Source: Streptomyces sp. man185 (lineage in GTDB: Bacteria; Actinomycetota; Actinomycetes; Streptomycetales; Streptomycetaceae). Taken from it: a stretch of DNA of 64,000 nucleotides. The stretch spans positions 62,001 through 126,000 of the forward strand of contig NTHE01000013.1 of assembly GCA_002551355.1 (NCBI GenBank), written 5' to 3'. Each line of letters starts with the position of its first letter. The stretch's first letter is position 1. The position numbers were made by a program, and so were the translations under genes. Under the pieces are notes generated by a model that was not told the origin of the DNA, searched no databases, and worked only from the letters and a program-made list of their open reading frames with translations. This document shows, piece by piece, positions 44,110-53,893 of this stretch.

Positions 44110-44819
44110 CGGTCGGCCTCGCTCCCCTGACCGGCGGGGCCCGCAGCGGCGGGACCCGAAGCCGCCGGGCCCCCGGCGGCGGCCTCCACGGCGTCCGCCT
44201 CCGCCGATTCACGGCGTACGGTCACCACGCGCTGGATCAGCGTGACCAGGCTGCCCACGGCGACGATCCACAGGGCGATCGGCAGCAGGATGTCGATGTG
44301 CGGGACGCCGAACTTGTGCAGTCCGGCCAGACCGGCGGCGACCAGCGAGATGACCAGCCGCTCGGCGCGCTCCACCAGACCGTTGACCGCGACCGGCAGA
44401 CCGATCGACTCGCCGCGCGCCTTGGTGTACGAGACCACCTGACCGCTGGCCAGGCAGAAGATCGCGACGGCGCAGAGGATGTTGTCCCCGCCGCTGCCCG
44501 CGTACCAGAGGGCGAAGCCGGCGAAGATCGCCCCGTCGGCGACCCGGTCCAGCGTCGAGTCGAGGAACGCGCCCCAGCGGCTGGAGATCCCGGCCTGCCG
44601 GGCCATGTTGCCGTCGACCAGGTCGGAGAAGACGAAGAGCGTGATGACGATGGTGCCCCAGAAGAACTCCCCCATCGGGAAAAAGACCAGCGCACCTGCC
44701 ATCACTCCGGCCGTGCCGATGAGAGTGACCGCGTCGGGGCTGACCCCGAGACGGAGCAGCAGAGCGGCGAACGGTGTGAGGACACGCGTGAAGAATGCAC
44801 GCGCGTACTTGTTCAGCAT
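44106..44819 (-). CDS. pgsA: phosphatidylinositol (phosphate) synthase, CDP-alcohol phosphotransferase
   Basis: Transfers a phosphatidyl group from CDP-diacylglycerol to an inositol acceptor. The 237-residue membrane protein shows the complete family signature D-xx-DG-xx-AR-x8-G-xxx-D-xxx-D, starting DLVDGNMARQAG. It is first of three coupled PIM-pathway genes, which argues for inositol phosphate rather than glycerol phosphate as acceptor. The ATG at MLNKYARAFFTRV is preferred over an upstream extension. The C-terminus is a cytoplasmic Ala/Gly-rich tail. Confidence 0.92.
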   Translation of the reverse strand: MLNKYARAFFTRVLTPFAALLLRLGVSPDAVTLIGTAGVMAGALVFFPMGEFFWGTIVITLFVFSDLVDGNMARQAGISSRWGAFLDSTLDRVADGAIFAGFALWYAGSGGDNILCAVAIFCLASGQVVSYTKARGESIGLPVAVNGLVERAERLVISLVAAGLAGLHKFGVPHIDILLPIALWIVAVGSLVTLIQRVVTVRRESAEADAVEAAAGGPAASGPAAAGPAGQGSEADR

Positions 44820-45116
44820 GGCCTTCCCGAGGGTTCGGTTCGCCGAGCGGCCCCTTCGGCCACCGGCTGGCCCATCGTAGTCACCGCCGGTGCCTTCCAC
44901 CGGACGGGCACCCGCCGCCGGGTGTCACCGGGGCACGGGCCCCGGCCGGCCGGGGCCGTGCGCGACGTATGGACGCGGCCCCTCTCCGGTGCCAAGCTCG
45001 AAGGACCGCGGGCGTCGCCGAAGCCGCCGCGGCGGCCTCCCCGAGCCCGTGACCACCGCTGCTCCGCGCGCGGTCGCCCTCCCCCGCACCGCGCCATCGA
45101 CCGGGAGGCACGCACC

Positions 45117-47342
45117 ATGGGCGAGAAGGCACACGCACACCCCGGAGCCGCCGGAGGAGCACCGACGGCCGGCCACCCCTCCGCCGTACGGAACGTGGTG
45201 CTGGTCGGCCCCAGCGGATCGGGCAAGACCACACTGGTCGAGGCCCTGGCCCTGACGGCGGGGGCGGTGAACCGGGCCGGCCGGGTCGAGGACGGGGCGA
45301 CCGTCTCCGACTACGACGAGATCGAACAGCGACGACGGCGTTCGGTACAGCTCTCGCTGGTGCCGGTGGCCTGGGACAGCTACAAGATCAACCTGCTGGA
45401 CACCCCCGGCTACGCGGACTTCGTCGGGGAGCTGAGGGCCGGTCTGCGCGCCGCGGACGCGGCCCTCTTCGTCGTCTCGGCGGCCCAGGAGGCCGAGTCC
45501 GTGGCCGCGACCACCCGGGCCACCTGGGAGGAGTGCGCGCTCGTCGGCATGCCGCGCGCGATCGTCGTCACCCACCTGGACACCGCCCGCACCTCCTTCG
45601 ACGACATGACCCGGATCTGCGCCGAGACCTTCGGGGGCGAGGACCCCGACGCCGTACTGCCGCTGTACCTGCCGGTCCTGGGGCCCGAGGGCGCTGACGG
45701 GCACGCCCCGCTGACCGGGCTCACCGGGCTGCTGAGCCGGCGGATCCTCGACTACTCCTCGGGGGAACGCGCCGAGGAGCCGCCCGCGACCGGCCAGGAG
45801 GAGCCCCTGCGGGCGGCCCGGGACCGGTTGATCGAGGGGATCATCGCCGAGAGCGAGGACGAGTCCCTGATGGACCGCTATCTCGAGGGCGAGAACATCG
45901 ACGTCGCGACCCTGATCGCCGATCTGGAACGGGCCGTCGCCCGGGGCTCCTTCCACCCCGTCATCACCGCGGCGCCCGCGACCGAGGGCGCCCGCGAGGG
46001 CATCGGCACCGTCGAACTGCTGGAGCTGATCACCCGCGGCTTCCCGACCCCGCTGGAGCGCACCCCGCCGGTCGTCACCACTCCGGCGGGCAGGCCCCGG
46101 CCCGCGCCGGTCTGTGATCCCGGCGGCCCCCTGGTCGCCGAGGTCGTCAAGACGTCCTCCGACCCGTACCTGGGCCGTGTCTCGCTGGTCCGCGTCTTCT
46201 CCGGCACCCTGCGCCCCGACGACTCCGTGCACCTGTGCGGCCACGGCCTGGACGCGACGGGGCGCGCCCCGCGCCCCTGTCACGAGGCGGAGATCCGCGT
46301 CGGGGCGCTCACCTCACCGTTCGGCCGGCGGCAGCATGCGCTGGACCGGTGCGTCGCGGGCGACCTGGCGTGCGTGGCCCGGCTCGGGGAGGCGGAGACC
46401 GGCGACACGCTCTCCCCGGCCGGCGACCCGGTCCTGATCGAGCCCTGGTCGACGCCCGACCCCCTGCTCCCGCTGGCCGTACGGGCGCACGGCAAGGCGG
46501 ACGAGGACAAACTGTCGCAGGGCCTGGCCCGGCTGGTCGCCGAGGACCCCACGCTGCGCCTCGAACAGAACCCGGACACCGGCCAGGTCGTCCTGTGGTG
46601 CCTGGGCGAGGCCCACCAGGAGGTGGCCCTGGAGCGGCTGCGCAGCCGTTACGGCGTCCAGGTCGACGCGGAACCGCACCGGGTGCCGCTGCGCGAGACG
46701 TTCGCCGGGCGGGCCGCCGGGCGCGGACGGCACGTCAAACAGTCGGGCGGGCACGGCCAGTTCGCGATCTGCGAGATCGAGGTGGAGCCGCTGCCGCCGG
46801 GCTCCGGCATCGAGTTCGTCGACAAGGTCGTCGGCGGTGCGGTGCCCCGGCAGTTCATTGTCTCGGTGGAGAAGGGCGTGCGGGCCCAGGCCGCCCGGGG
46901 GCTGGCCGCCGGGCACCCCCTGGTCGACGTACGGGTCACGCTGCTGGACGGCAAGGCGCACTCGGTGGACTCCTCGGACGCCGCCTTCCAGACCGCCGGG
47001 GCGCTCGCGCTGCGCGAGGCCGCGTCCGCGTCCCGCATCCAGCTCCTGGAACCGGTGTGCGAGGTGAGCGTCCTGGTCCCCGACGACTACGTGGGCCCGG
47101 TGATGAGCGACCTCTCGGGGCGGCGGGGCCGGGTCGTGGGCACCGAGCAGAGTGCGGGCGGGCGCACCCTCGTACGGGCCGAGGTGCCGGAGATCGAGGT
47201 CGGTCGCTACGCCGTGGACCTGCGCTCCCTGTCGCACGGCACCGGCCGCTTCGACCGGGCGTACGCCCGGCACGAGGCGATGCCGCCGCAGGTGGCCGAC
47301 CGGGTCCGCGCGGAGCGGGGGGACGGGCCGCCCGGCGCGTGA
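45117..47342 (+). CDS. elongation factor G-like GTPase (EF-G2 type)
   Basis: A 741-residue EF-G paralogue with G domain, domain II and domains III-V. The P-loop is GPSGSGKTT and G3 is DTPGYADF, but the G4 motif that reads guanine (NKMD in EF-G) is THLD. The domain IV segment KQSGGHGQFAICEIEVEP is well conserved. Its role is unknown; such paralogues are non-essential in other actinobacteria. The ATG follows GGGAGG. It is transcribed opposite to pgsA, from a 297-bp gap in which I see no other gene. Confidence 0.9.
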   Translation: MGEKAHAHPGAAGGAPTAGHPSAVRNVVLVGPSGSGKTTLVEALALTAGAVNRAGRVEDGATVSDYDEIEQRRRRSVQLSLVPVAWDSYKINLLDTPGYADFVGELRAGLRAADAALFVVSAAQEAESVAATTRATWEECALVGMPRAIVVTHLDTARTSFDDMTRICAETFGGEDPDAVLPLYLPVLGPEGADGHAPLTGLTGLLSRRILDYSSGERAEEPPATGQEEPLRAARDRLIEGIIAESEDESLMDRYLEGENIDVATLIADLERAVARGSFHPVITAAPATEGAREGIGTVELLELITRGFPTPLERTPPVVTTPAGRPRPAPVCDPGGPLVAEVVKTSSDPYLGRVSLVRVFSGTLRPDDSVHLCGHGLDATGRAPRPCHEAEIRVGALTSPFGRRQHALDRCVAGDLACVARLGEAETGDTLSPAGDPVLIEPWSTPDPLLPLAVRAHGKADEDKLSQGLARLVAEDPTLRLEQNPDTGQVVLWCLGEAHQEVALERLRSRYGVQVDAEPHRVPLRETFAGRAAGRGRHVKQSGGHGQFAICEIEVEPLPPGSGIEFVDKVVGGAVPRQFIVSVEKGVRAQAARGLAAGHPLVDVRVTLLDGKAHSVDSSDAAFQTAGALALREAASASRIQLLEPVCEVSVLVPDDYVGPVMSDLSGRRGRVVGTEQSAGGRTLVRAEVPEIEVGRYAVDLRSLSHGTGRFDRAYARHEAMPPQVADRVRAERGDGPPGA

Positions 47343-47495
47343 CCGGCGCACTGTCGCACACGCCGTCCGCGTCCACGCCGGTGACGGGTGGCGGTGTGAT
47401 CGGGACGATACTCTGTGGTCGCAGCTCAGAAGGTATGCCGCGTACGGTAGTTGGGCACACCGCAGGAGCAGACGTGCGGCGAGTGGGGGCGACAG

Positions 47496-49166
47496 GTGGC
47501 CAGCGACGGATTCGACTTCTCACCCGGGGCCCAGATCCCGGTCCAGGGCTCGGGCGGCCAGACCGTGGCGACCAATGCCCTGGCCTCGGCGGCGTATCGG
47601 GACAGCCCGGTGGAGACGATCCTCGACGCCAACAGCGAGTGGCACAAATCGACGGTGAAGCCGGGCGCCTCCAAGCTCTTCAAGTCCGACTACTTCAAGC
47701 CGAATCTCGGTGAGGCGTTCGCCCGCGCCGTCCAGGAGCGGATGCTGGGCGGCGCCCGCAAGGCGCTGATCCAGTCCTTCGGCACGGACCCGCAGACCGT
47801 GGTGGAGCACTGTCTGTCGGCGAACAACCTGCGCAAGGCCCGGGACACCCGCCTCACCCTGGTGACCGTGGTGTTCGGCGTCCTGTTCCTGCCGGGCATG
47901 CTGGCCTGGGTGATCGCCTTCCGGATCCGGGACGCGCTCAACAAGTCCAGCGACACGGCGTTCAAGGCAGTCGGCACGGTGCTGCTGGCCGCCTTCGGGG
48001 TCGGTGCGCTGATCCTGGTGGTGAAGCTGCCGCTGGACGGCTTCTGGGCTCTCTACTTCCGGGGCGCGGTCATCGCGCCGGTGATCGGCTGGGTGCTCGC
48101 CAAACGGATCGCCGAGACCTCGGCCAGGGACATGCGGGCCCGCTGGGAAGGCCTTCTCTCCGGCACCGGGGTGATCGCGAAGATCCCCGAGGCGGTCCCG
48201 AAGAACCCCAACGAGACCGCCCGCGAGGCCCTGCGCCAGGGGCTGGAGAAGCTGTCGGCCGAGCAGCAGTCGAACGCCGTCTTCTACGCCGGCCCCAAGG
48301 GCGTCCTCGGGATGGGCACCCGCTGGGGCAGCTGGCAGCTGGCCGAGGAGCTGCTGCCGAAGGATCCGACGAAGGAGATCCACCAGTTCCGCAGCTGGGA
48401 CCTGATCCGGATCATCCACGACCAGCTGAAGATGCTGGAGCGCGGGCCGCTGAACACCGGCGGCTTCCCGAAGCCGTCCGTGAAGCACTGGGTCGTCTCG
48501 CCCATCGGGGAGAACGCCGACGCCGTCACGCGCCCCGAGGGGGAGGACGTCGCCACCTTCCAGGTGAAGCCGCACGAGATACAGCGGATCTGCAACCACC
48601 AGCAGTTCGGCAGCGGCGACCGGCACTACCTGGGCGTCCAGTTCACCCTGTGGGACGGCCAGCTGGTGATCACCATGATGATCACCGTCACCGTGCTCCA
48701 CGAGACACTGCGCATCGAGGTCACGGGCCACGCACTGGGGCCGGTGCACAGCCTGTTCCTCACCAAACCGGCGGCGAAGACGAAGACGGTCAACAAGACG
48801 GTCCGCTTCTGGGAGACCCGGGACGTCCCGCTGGCGCTGGTGGACGCCAAGGAGGTCGTCCGGCTCGCCCTGCGAGCCCCTCTCACCTGGTATCCGCCGA
48901 TGCTGGACTACCTGGGCGGCAAGATCGTGCTGCCCGAGCCGTTCGGGCTGCGGCACGCGTGGGCGGCCAAGCCGTGGAACCACCGCTTCATGGCGGACGA
49001 CGCGATGCGCGCCGCCACCCCGGTGCTGCGGGCGGTCCACACGGCGGCGATGCGCGTCCTCGCGGAGAACGGTGTCGACACCGAGCGCTTCGACAACCGC
49101 TCGATCATACTGAGCGGCCTCGTCCAGGACCCGGCCCCGCGCAAGGCCGACGTCTACGACGCGTAG
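47496..49166 (+). CDS. large membrane protein of unknown function
   Basis: A 556-residue protein. The N-terminal 125 residues are soluble and begin VASDGFDFSPGAQIPVQG. Then come about three membrane spans (LTLVTVVFGVLFLPGMLAWV, GTVLLAAFGVGALILVV, GAVIAPVIGWVLA) and a soluble C-terminal half of 350 residues without a motif I recognise. The GTG start is chosen by position; ribosome binding sequence is weak (GGGGG 5 nt upstream). The gene follows the EF-G2 gene by 153 bp and may have its own promoter. Confidence 0.8.
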   Translation: MASDGFDFSPGAQIPVQGSGGQTVATNALASAAYRDSPVETILDANSEWHKSTVKPGASKLFKSDYFKPNLGEAFARAVQERMLGGARKALIQSFGTDPQTVVEHCLSANNLRKARDTRLTLVTVVFGVLFLPGMLAWVIAFRIRDALNKSSDTAFKAVGTVLLAAFGVGALILVVKLPLDGFWALYFRGAVIAPVIGWVLAKRIAETSARDMRARWEGLLSGTGVIAKIPEAVPKNPNETAREALRQGLEKLSAEQQSNAVFYAGPKGVLGMGTRWGSWQLAEELLPKDPTKEIHQFRSWDLIRIIHDQLKMLERGPLNTGGFPKPSVKHWVVSPIGENADAVTRPEGEDVATFQVKPHEIQRICNHQQFGSGDRHYLGVQFTLWDGQLVITMMITVTVLHETLRIEVTGHALGPVHSLFLTKPAAKTKTVNKTVRFWETRDVPLALVDAKEVVRLALRAPLTWYPPMLDYLGGKIVLPEPFGLRHAWAAKPWNHRFMADDAMRAATPVLRAVHTAAMRVLAENGVDTERFDNRSIILSGLVQDPAPRKADVYDA

Positions 49167-49168
49167 CC

Positions 49169-49204
49169 GGAGGGGGCCCGCAGGATCACTCCGACGGGCC
49201 CTCC
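49169..49204. terminator. terminator between convergent genes
   Basis: A GC-rich stem (49169-49180 with 49195-49204, two bulged G) lies directly after the plus-strand stop and just beyond the HIT gene. Confidence 0.65.
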
Positions 49205-49215
49205 TTCCACCCTGC

Positions 49216-49779
49216 TCAGCGGGCCGGCAGTCCGCCCGTCGGCCAGGCGTCGGCCAGCATCGCCCGGGTGTCGCCCAGCAGCTGGGGCAGCACCTTGGTG
49301 TGGCCGATGACCGGCATGAAGTTGGTGTCACCGCCCCAGCGCGGCACCAGGTGCTGGTGCAGGTGCGCGGCGATCCCGGCGCCGGCGACCGAGCCCTGGT
49401 TCATGCCGATGTTGAAGCCGTGCGCGCCGGAGGCCGCCCGCAGCGCGACCATCGCCCGCTTGGTGAAGTCCGCCAGCTCCGCCGTCTCCTGGCCGTCCAG
49501 CTCGGTGTAGTCGGCCACGTGACGGTAAGGCACGACCATGAGGTGGCCGCCGTTGTACGGGTACAGGTTCAGCACCGCGTAGACGTGCTCGCCGCGCGCC
49601 ACGACGAGCCCGTCCTCATCGGATTTCGCCGGGATCGAACAGAACGGACAGCCGTCCTCGGCGCCCGGGCCGTTCGGCTTGTTCTCGCCCTGGATGTACG
49701 CCATCCGATGGGGGGTCCACAGGCGCTGGAATGCGTCGGGCGTCCCCACGCCGATCTGCTGCTCCGGCTCACTCGTCAT
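49216..49779 (-). CDS. HIT-family nucleotide phosphorylase/hydrolase
   Basis: A 187-residue histidine-triad protein with the catalytic HLHQHLVPRW and a zinc-type CPFC near the N-terminus. The mycobacterial homologue in the same position (Rv2613c) is an AP4A phosphorylase, so nucleotide polyphosphate breakdown is the likely role. The start is the ATG of MTSEPEQQIGVG; an in-frame ATG four codons upstream is possible. It is the downstream neighbour of thrS in mycobacteria; here a channel gene lies between. Confidence 0.92.
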   Translation of the reverse strand: MTSEPEQQIGVGTPDAFQRLWTPHRMAYIQGENKPNGPGAEDGCPFCSIPAKSDEDGLVVARGEHVYAVLNLYPYNGGHLMVVPYRHVADYTELDGQETAELADFTKRAMVALRAASGAHGFNIGMNQGSVAGAGIAAHLHQHLVPRWGGDTNFMPVIGHTKVLPQLLGDTRAMLADAWPTGGLPAR

Positions 49780-49857
49780 GCCGATCAGCATATTGCGTCA
49801 CCCCGTCCGAGCGTGTCGCCGGGGGCGCACCGCTCGGCCGCCCACGATGCTGAGCCG

Positions 49858-50535
49858 ATGAGCGACCGACCCGCCACCGATCCACCCGACCGGATGACCC
49901 GCTGGGAGCAGCGCACGGAGGTTCCGTTCTTCGCCGCGGGGCTGCTCTTCCTGACGGGGTACGCGGTCCGGGTGCTGACCCCGCACGGGGCCGAACCCTG
50001 GAACGACATCGCGCTGATCCTCGTCTGCTCGACCTGGCTGCTCTTCCTCGTCGACTACGTGACGCGGCTGCGGCTCAGCGGCCTGGGCGCGCGCTTCGCA
50101 CGCGTGCACTGGCTCGACACCCTGGTCCTGCTGCTGCCGCTGCTGCGCCCGCTGCGCATGGTGAAGGTCTACCAGGCGGTGCAGCAACGCCGCGACCGCC
50201 CGCGGCTCAGCCTGTACGCGCGAGTGATCTCGTACGCGGGCCTGACCGCCGTCCTCCTCGGCTTCGCCGCCGCGCTAGCGGTCTACCACTTTGAACGTAC
50301 AGCCCCCGACGCCTCCATCCGCACGTTCGGCGACGCCGTGTGGTGGGCGTGCGCGACGCTCACGACGGTCGGTTACGGGGACGCCACCCCCGTCACATTC
50401 TGGGGCCGGACGGTCGCGGCGGGGCTCATGGCCGGCGGCCTGGCGCTGCTCGGCGCGGTGACCGGGTCGTTCTCGTCGTGGCTGATCCAGGTGTTCACCA
50501 GGGAGGACGAGAAACGGCCCCCGGAGCACGGGTAG
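49858..50535 (+). CDS. two-pore-loop potassium channel protein
   Basis: A 225-residue ion channel. The selectivity filter TTVGYGD lies in CATLTTVGYGDATPVTFWG, with a pore helix before and a membrane span after. Upstream are additional spans (EVPFFAAGLLFLTGYAV, DIALILVCSTWLLFLVDYV) and an arginine-containing segment (LLRPLRMVKVYQAV) like a reduced voltage sensor (S4). This suggests a Kv-like rather than a simple two-span channel. No C-terminal RCK domain is present. Confidence 0.92.
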   Translation: MSDRPATDPPDRMTRWEQRTEVPFFAAGLLFLTGYAVRVLTPHGAEPWNDIALILVCSTWLLFLVDYVTRLRLSGLGARFARVHWLDTLVLLLPLLRPLRMVKVYQAVQQRRDRPRLSLYARVISYAGLTAVLLGFAAALAVYHFERTAPDASIRTFGDAVWWACATLTTVGYGDATPVTFWGRTVAAGLMAGGLALLGAVTGSFSSWLIQVFTREDEKRPPEHG

Positions 50536-50541
50536 CGCTGC
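50513..50541. terminator. terminator overlapping the channel gene stop
   Basis: An 11-bp perfect stem (50513-50523 with 50531-50541) has its loop near the channel stop codon. It can serve both the channel gene and the convergent thrS. Confidence 0.65.
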
Positions 50542-50563
50542 GGGGGCCGTTCCGCCGTACGCA

Positions 50564-52540
50564 TCAGACCTGTACGCGGTCCTCGACGGCCTTCGCGATC
50601 TTGGCGAGGGCCTCGTCGACCGGAATGCCGTTCTCCTGCGAACCGTCGCGGTAGCGGAAGGAGACGGCCCCGTTGGCCATGTCCTCGTCACCAGCGATGA
50701 TCATGAAGGGCACCTTGGCCTTCTGCTGGTTGCGGATCTTCTTCTGCATCCGGTCGGAGGAGGCGTCCACGTCCACCCGCAGCCCCTGCTTGCGCGCCTT
50801 GGCGGCGAACTCCTGGAGGTAGGGGATATGGGCGTCGCCGATCGGGATGCCGACGGCCTGGACCGGAGCGAGCCAGACCGGGAACGCGCCCGCGTAGTGC
50901 TCCAGGAGCACGGCGAAGAAGCGCTCGATGGAACCGAACAGGGCACGGTGGATCATGACCGGGCGCTGCTTGGAGCCGTCCGGGCCGGTGTACTCCAGGT
51001 CGAAGCGCTCCGGCAGGTTGAAGTCGAGCTGCACGGTCGACATCTGCCAGGTGCGGCCGATGGCGTCCTTGCACTGCACGGAGATCTTCGGACCGTAGAA
51101 CGCGGCGCCGCCCGGGTCCGGGACCAGGGGCAGGCCCTGCTTCTCGGCGACCTGACGCAGCGTCTCGGTGGCCTCTTCCCAGGTCTCGTCCGAGCCGACG
51201 TACTTCTCCGGGTCCTTGGTGGACAGCTCCAGGTAGAAGTCGGTGAGCCCGTAGTCGCGGAGCAGGTTCAGCACGAAGGTGAGCGTGCGGTCCAGCTCCT
51301 GGGCCATCTGCTCCTTGGTGCAGTAGATGTGCGCGTCGTCCTGCGTGAAGCCGCGCGAGCGGGTCAGTCCGTGCACGACGCCCGACTTCTCGTAGCGGTA
51401 CACCGTGCCGAACTCGAAGAGGCGCAGCGGCAGTTCGCGGTAGGAGCGGCCGCGCGCGTCGAAGATCAGGTTGTGCATCGGGCAGTTCATCGGCTTGAGG
51501 TAGTAGTCCACCCCGTCGTCGAGCTGCATGGGCGGGTACATGCCGTCGGCGTACCAGTCCAGGTGGCCGGACTTCTCGAAGAGCTTGCCCTTGGTGGCGT
51601 GCGGCGAGTAGACGAACTCGTAGCCCTCCTCCTCGTGACGGCGGCGCGAGTAGTCCTCCATGGCCCGGCGGATGACGCCGCCCTTGGGGTGGAAGACGGC
51701 GAGGCCGGGGCCGATCTCGTCGGGGAAGGAGAAGAGGTCCAGCTCGTTGCCGAGCTTGCGGTGGTCGCGCTTGGCGGCCTCCTCCAGGAACTCCAGGTGC
51801 GCCTTCAGCTCGTCCTTGGTCGGCCAGGCGGTGCCGTAGATGCGCTGGAGCATCGGGTTCTTCTCGCTGCCGCGCCAGTACGCGGCGGCGTTGCGCATCA
51901 GCTTGAACGCGGGGATGAACCGGGTGGTGGGCAGGTGCGGACCCCGGCAGAGGTCCTTCCAGCACAGGTCGCCGGTCTTGGGGTCGAGGTTGTCGTAGAT
52001 GGTCAGCTCGCCACCACCCACCTCGACGTCCGCGCCGTCGTCCGAGGACGCGGAGCCCTTGATGCCGATGAGCTCCAGCTTGTACGGCTCGTCGGCCAGT
52101 TCCTCGCGGGCGTCCTCGTCGGAGACCACGCGGCGGGAGAACTTCTGGCCCCGCTTCTGGATCTCCTGCATCTTCTTCTCGATGGCCTTGAGGTCCTCGG
52201 GGGTGAACGGCTTCTCGACGTCGAAGTCGTAGTAGAAGCCGTCCTTGACCGGCGGGCCGATGCCGAGCTTGGCCTCGGGGAAGAGCTCCTGCACGGCCTG
52301 GGCCATGACGTGCGCGGTGGAGTGGCGCAGGATGTTGAGCCCGTCCTCGGAGGAGATCTCCACCGGTTCGACGCTCTCGCCGTCCTGGAGCACGTACGAG
52401 AGGTCCTTCAGCTCGCCGCCGATGCGCGCGGCGACGACGGTGCGCTGTCCGGGGAAGAGCTCGCCGGCCGTCGTGCCCGTCGTCACCACGTGCTCTTCCC
52501 GCTCGGAATCGCGTTGGATGATCACACGGACGTCTGACAC
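50564..52540 (-). CDS. thrS: threonyl-tRNA synthetase
   Basis: Class II synthetase charging tRNA-Thr with editing of serine. The 658-residue protein has TGS, an editing domain with [10 protein letters not shown] and the later CRGPHLPTT, a catalytic core ([23 protein letters not shown]), and an anticodon-binding domain. The GTG start ([12 protein letters not shown]) follows CAGGAGAG at good spacing; the upstream in-frame ATG lacks one. Confidence 0.97.
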   Translation of the reverse strand: MSDVRVIIQRDSEREEHVVTTGTTAGELFPGQRTVVAARIGGELKDLSYVLQDGESVEPVEISSEDGLNILRHSTAHVMAQAVQELFPEAKLGIGPPVKDGFYYDFDVEKPFTPEDLKAIEKKMQEIQKRGQKFSRRVVSDEDAREELADEPYKLELIGIKGSASSDDGADVEVGGGELTIYDNLDPKTGDLCWKDLCRGPHLPTTRFIPAFKLMRNAAAYWRGSEKNPMLQRIYGTAWPTKDELKAHLEFLEEAAKRDHRKLGNELDLFSFPDEIGPGLAVFHPKGGVIRRAMEDYSRRRHEEEGYEFVYSPHATKGKLFEKSGHLDWYADGMYPPMQLDDGVDYYLKPMNCPMHNLIFDARGRSYRELPLRLFEFGTVYRYEKSGVVHGLTRSRGFTQDDAHIYCTKEQMAQELDRTLTFVLNLLRDYGLTDFYLELSTKDPEKYVGSDETWEEATETLRQVAEKQGLPLVPDPGGAAFYGPKISVQCKDAIGRTWQMSTVQLDFNLPERFDLEYTGPDGSKQRPVMIHRALFGSIERFFAVLLEHYAGAFPVWLAPVQAVGIPIGDAHIPYLQEFAAKARKQGLRVDVDASSDRMQKKIRNQQKAKVPFMIIAGDEDMANGAVSFRYRDGSQENGIPVDEALAKIAKAVEDRVQV

Positions 52541-52639
52541 CGGTCTCTCCTGACTGAGGGGGCGCCCGTTTCTCATCGCACGGGCAAGGAGAATCGTACC
52601 GAGCCGTACGCCCCCGATGCGAACGCCTTCCGGGCCGGG

Positions 52640-53893
52640 CTACGGCTCCTCCCCCGCGCACGCCTCCTCGAAGAAGTCGACGTTCTCCTGGAGTGCCTTC
52701 ATCAGCCGGTCCCGCTCGGCCTCGTCGACCTGGACGGGCGCGACCTGCGAGGCTCCGGTGAGCCGCCGGAAGCCGCCCCTGTTCTCCAGCCGCCCCTCCA
52801 CCCGCAGCGGCAGCCCCACGAGGTGGGCGTGGCCCGCGATGCGGTACGCCTCCTCGTCCAGCTCCACGCGGACGTGCGCGACCTCGGCCCCGGCCAGCAC
52901 CCGCAGCCGTACGATCCCGGCGCCGCGCGGCCCGGAGCGGCGCAGCCGGACCACCGCGCCGGTCAGCCGCACCTGCACGGCGGGTTCGTCGCGGAGGTAG
53001 CGGGCTCCGGCGGCGCGCAGGGCGGGCAGGTCTCCCGGGGAGAACTCGACGGGGGCGGGGCGGGCCGGGCAGCTGTCCGGGGTGCCCGCGGCGGGTGCCC
53101 ACCGCAGGTCGATCCCGGCCCCCTCGGAGCCGCGCACCAGGGCGATCAGCGCCTCGGTCAGCTCCCGGCCGACGCCCGCGGCGACCGCGCTGTCGAAGGC
53201 CTCCATCCCGCCGGTGGCCCGCTGGTAGTCGACCGCCTCGCGGGTGGCGTGCAGCGCGTGGCAGAGCTGGACGGCGACGGCTCGCCCGGAGGCGACGGGG
53301 ACGTACGCGGTGAGGCTCCGGCCGTCGGCGCCGGGCCCGATCAGGGCGTCGTCGAGGGCGGCCCGGGCCTTTCGGCGGTGCCGGGCGCCGTGGTAGCCCG
53401 CCCGGCCGCGGGTCGCGAGTGCCCCGGCCATGAGGACCTGCCGGGCGGCCGACCGCAGCTCCTCCGCCTCGGACCAGCCCGAGGCGCCGGCCGCTCCGGC
53501 CGCCGACTCGGGGACCTCGCGCCGCCAGCGGATCTCGTCACTGGGCACGGCGAGGGAGACCAGGACGTCACGGGCGGAGGGGTCGGCGCTGCGGCCGAGG
53601 GCGACGAGGGCTTCCTCGATCAGCTCCCCGCTGTCGGGAAAGGCGGCGCTCTCGGGCACCAGCAGGCTGGTCGTCCCGGCGGCGGATCCGGGCGGGGTCC
53701 AGCGGCCGTAGCGTCCCGGCGCTCCCCCGCGCCGCTGCCAGCCGTGCCGGCGCAGGAGGGCCCCGAGGACCGCGGGGTCGGGCAGTTCGGCGCCCGCGTC
53801 GGCGAGCGGCGGAGGCCACCGGCGGGCGGTGGGGTGCGAGCGGGCGGCGGGGAGCCCCGCCCCGCCCGTGGGCTCGTCCATCGACCGGTGCAT
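52640..53893 (-). CDS. uncharacterised protein paired with DUF4365
   Basis: A 417-residue soluble protein I do not recognise. It has an N-terminal part with a basic region (LRRHGWQRRGGAPGRYGRW), a helical middle (ARQVLMAGALATRGRAGYHG), and a C-terminal all-beta region (VQVRLTGAVVRLRRSG to RVEGRLENRGGFRRLT) that could be an OB-like fold. It shares one nucleotide with the upstream DUF4365 stop, so the two are translated together. A role in nucleic-acid handling is only a guess from the partner. Confidence 0.75.
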   Translation of the reverse strand: MHRSMDEPTGGAGLPAARSHPTARRWPPPLADAGAELPDPAVLGALLRRHGWQRRGGAPGRYGRWTPPGSAAGTTSLLVPESAAFPDSGELIEEALVALGRSADPSARDVLVSLAVPSDEIRWRREVPESAAGAAGASGWSEAEELRSAARQVLMAGALATRGRAGYHGARHRRKARAALDDALIGPGADGRSLTAYVPVASGRAVAVQLCHALHATREAVDYQRATGGMEAFDSAVAAGVGRELTEALIALVRGSEGAGIDLRWAPAAGTPDSCPARPAPVEFSPGDLPALRAAGARYLRDEPAVQVRLTGAVVRLRRSGPRGAGIVRLRVLAGAEVAHVRVELDEEAYRIAGHAHLVGLPLRVEGRLENRGGFRRLTGASQVAPVQVDEAERDRLMKALQENVDFFEEACAGEEP

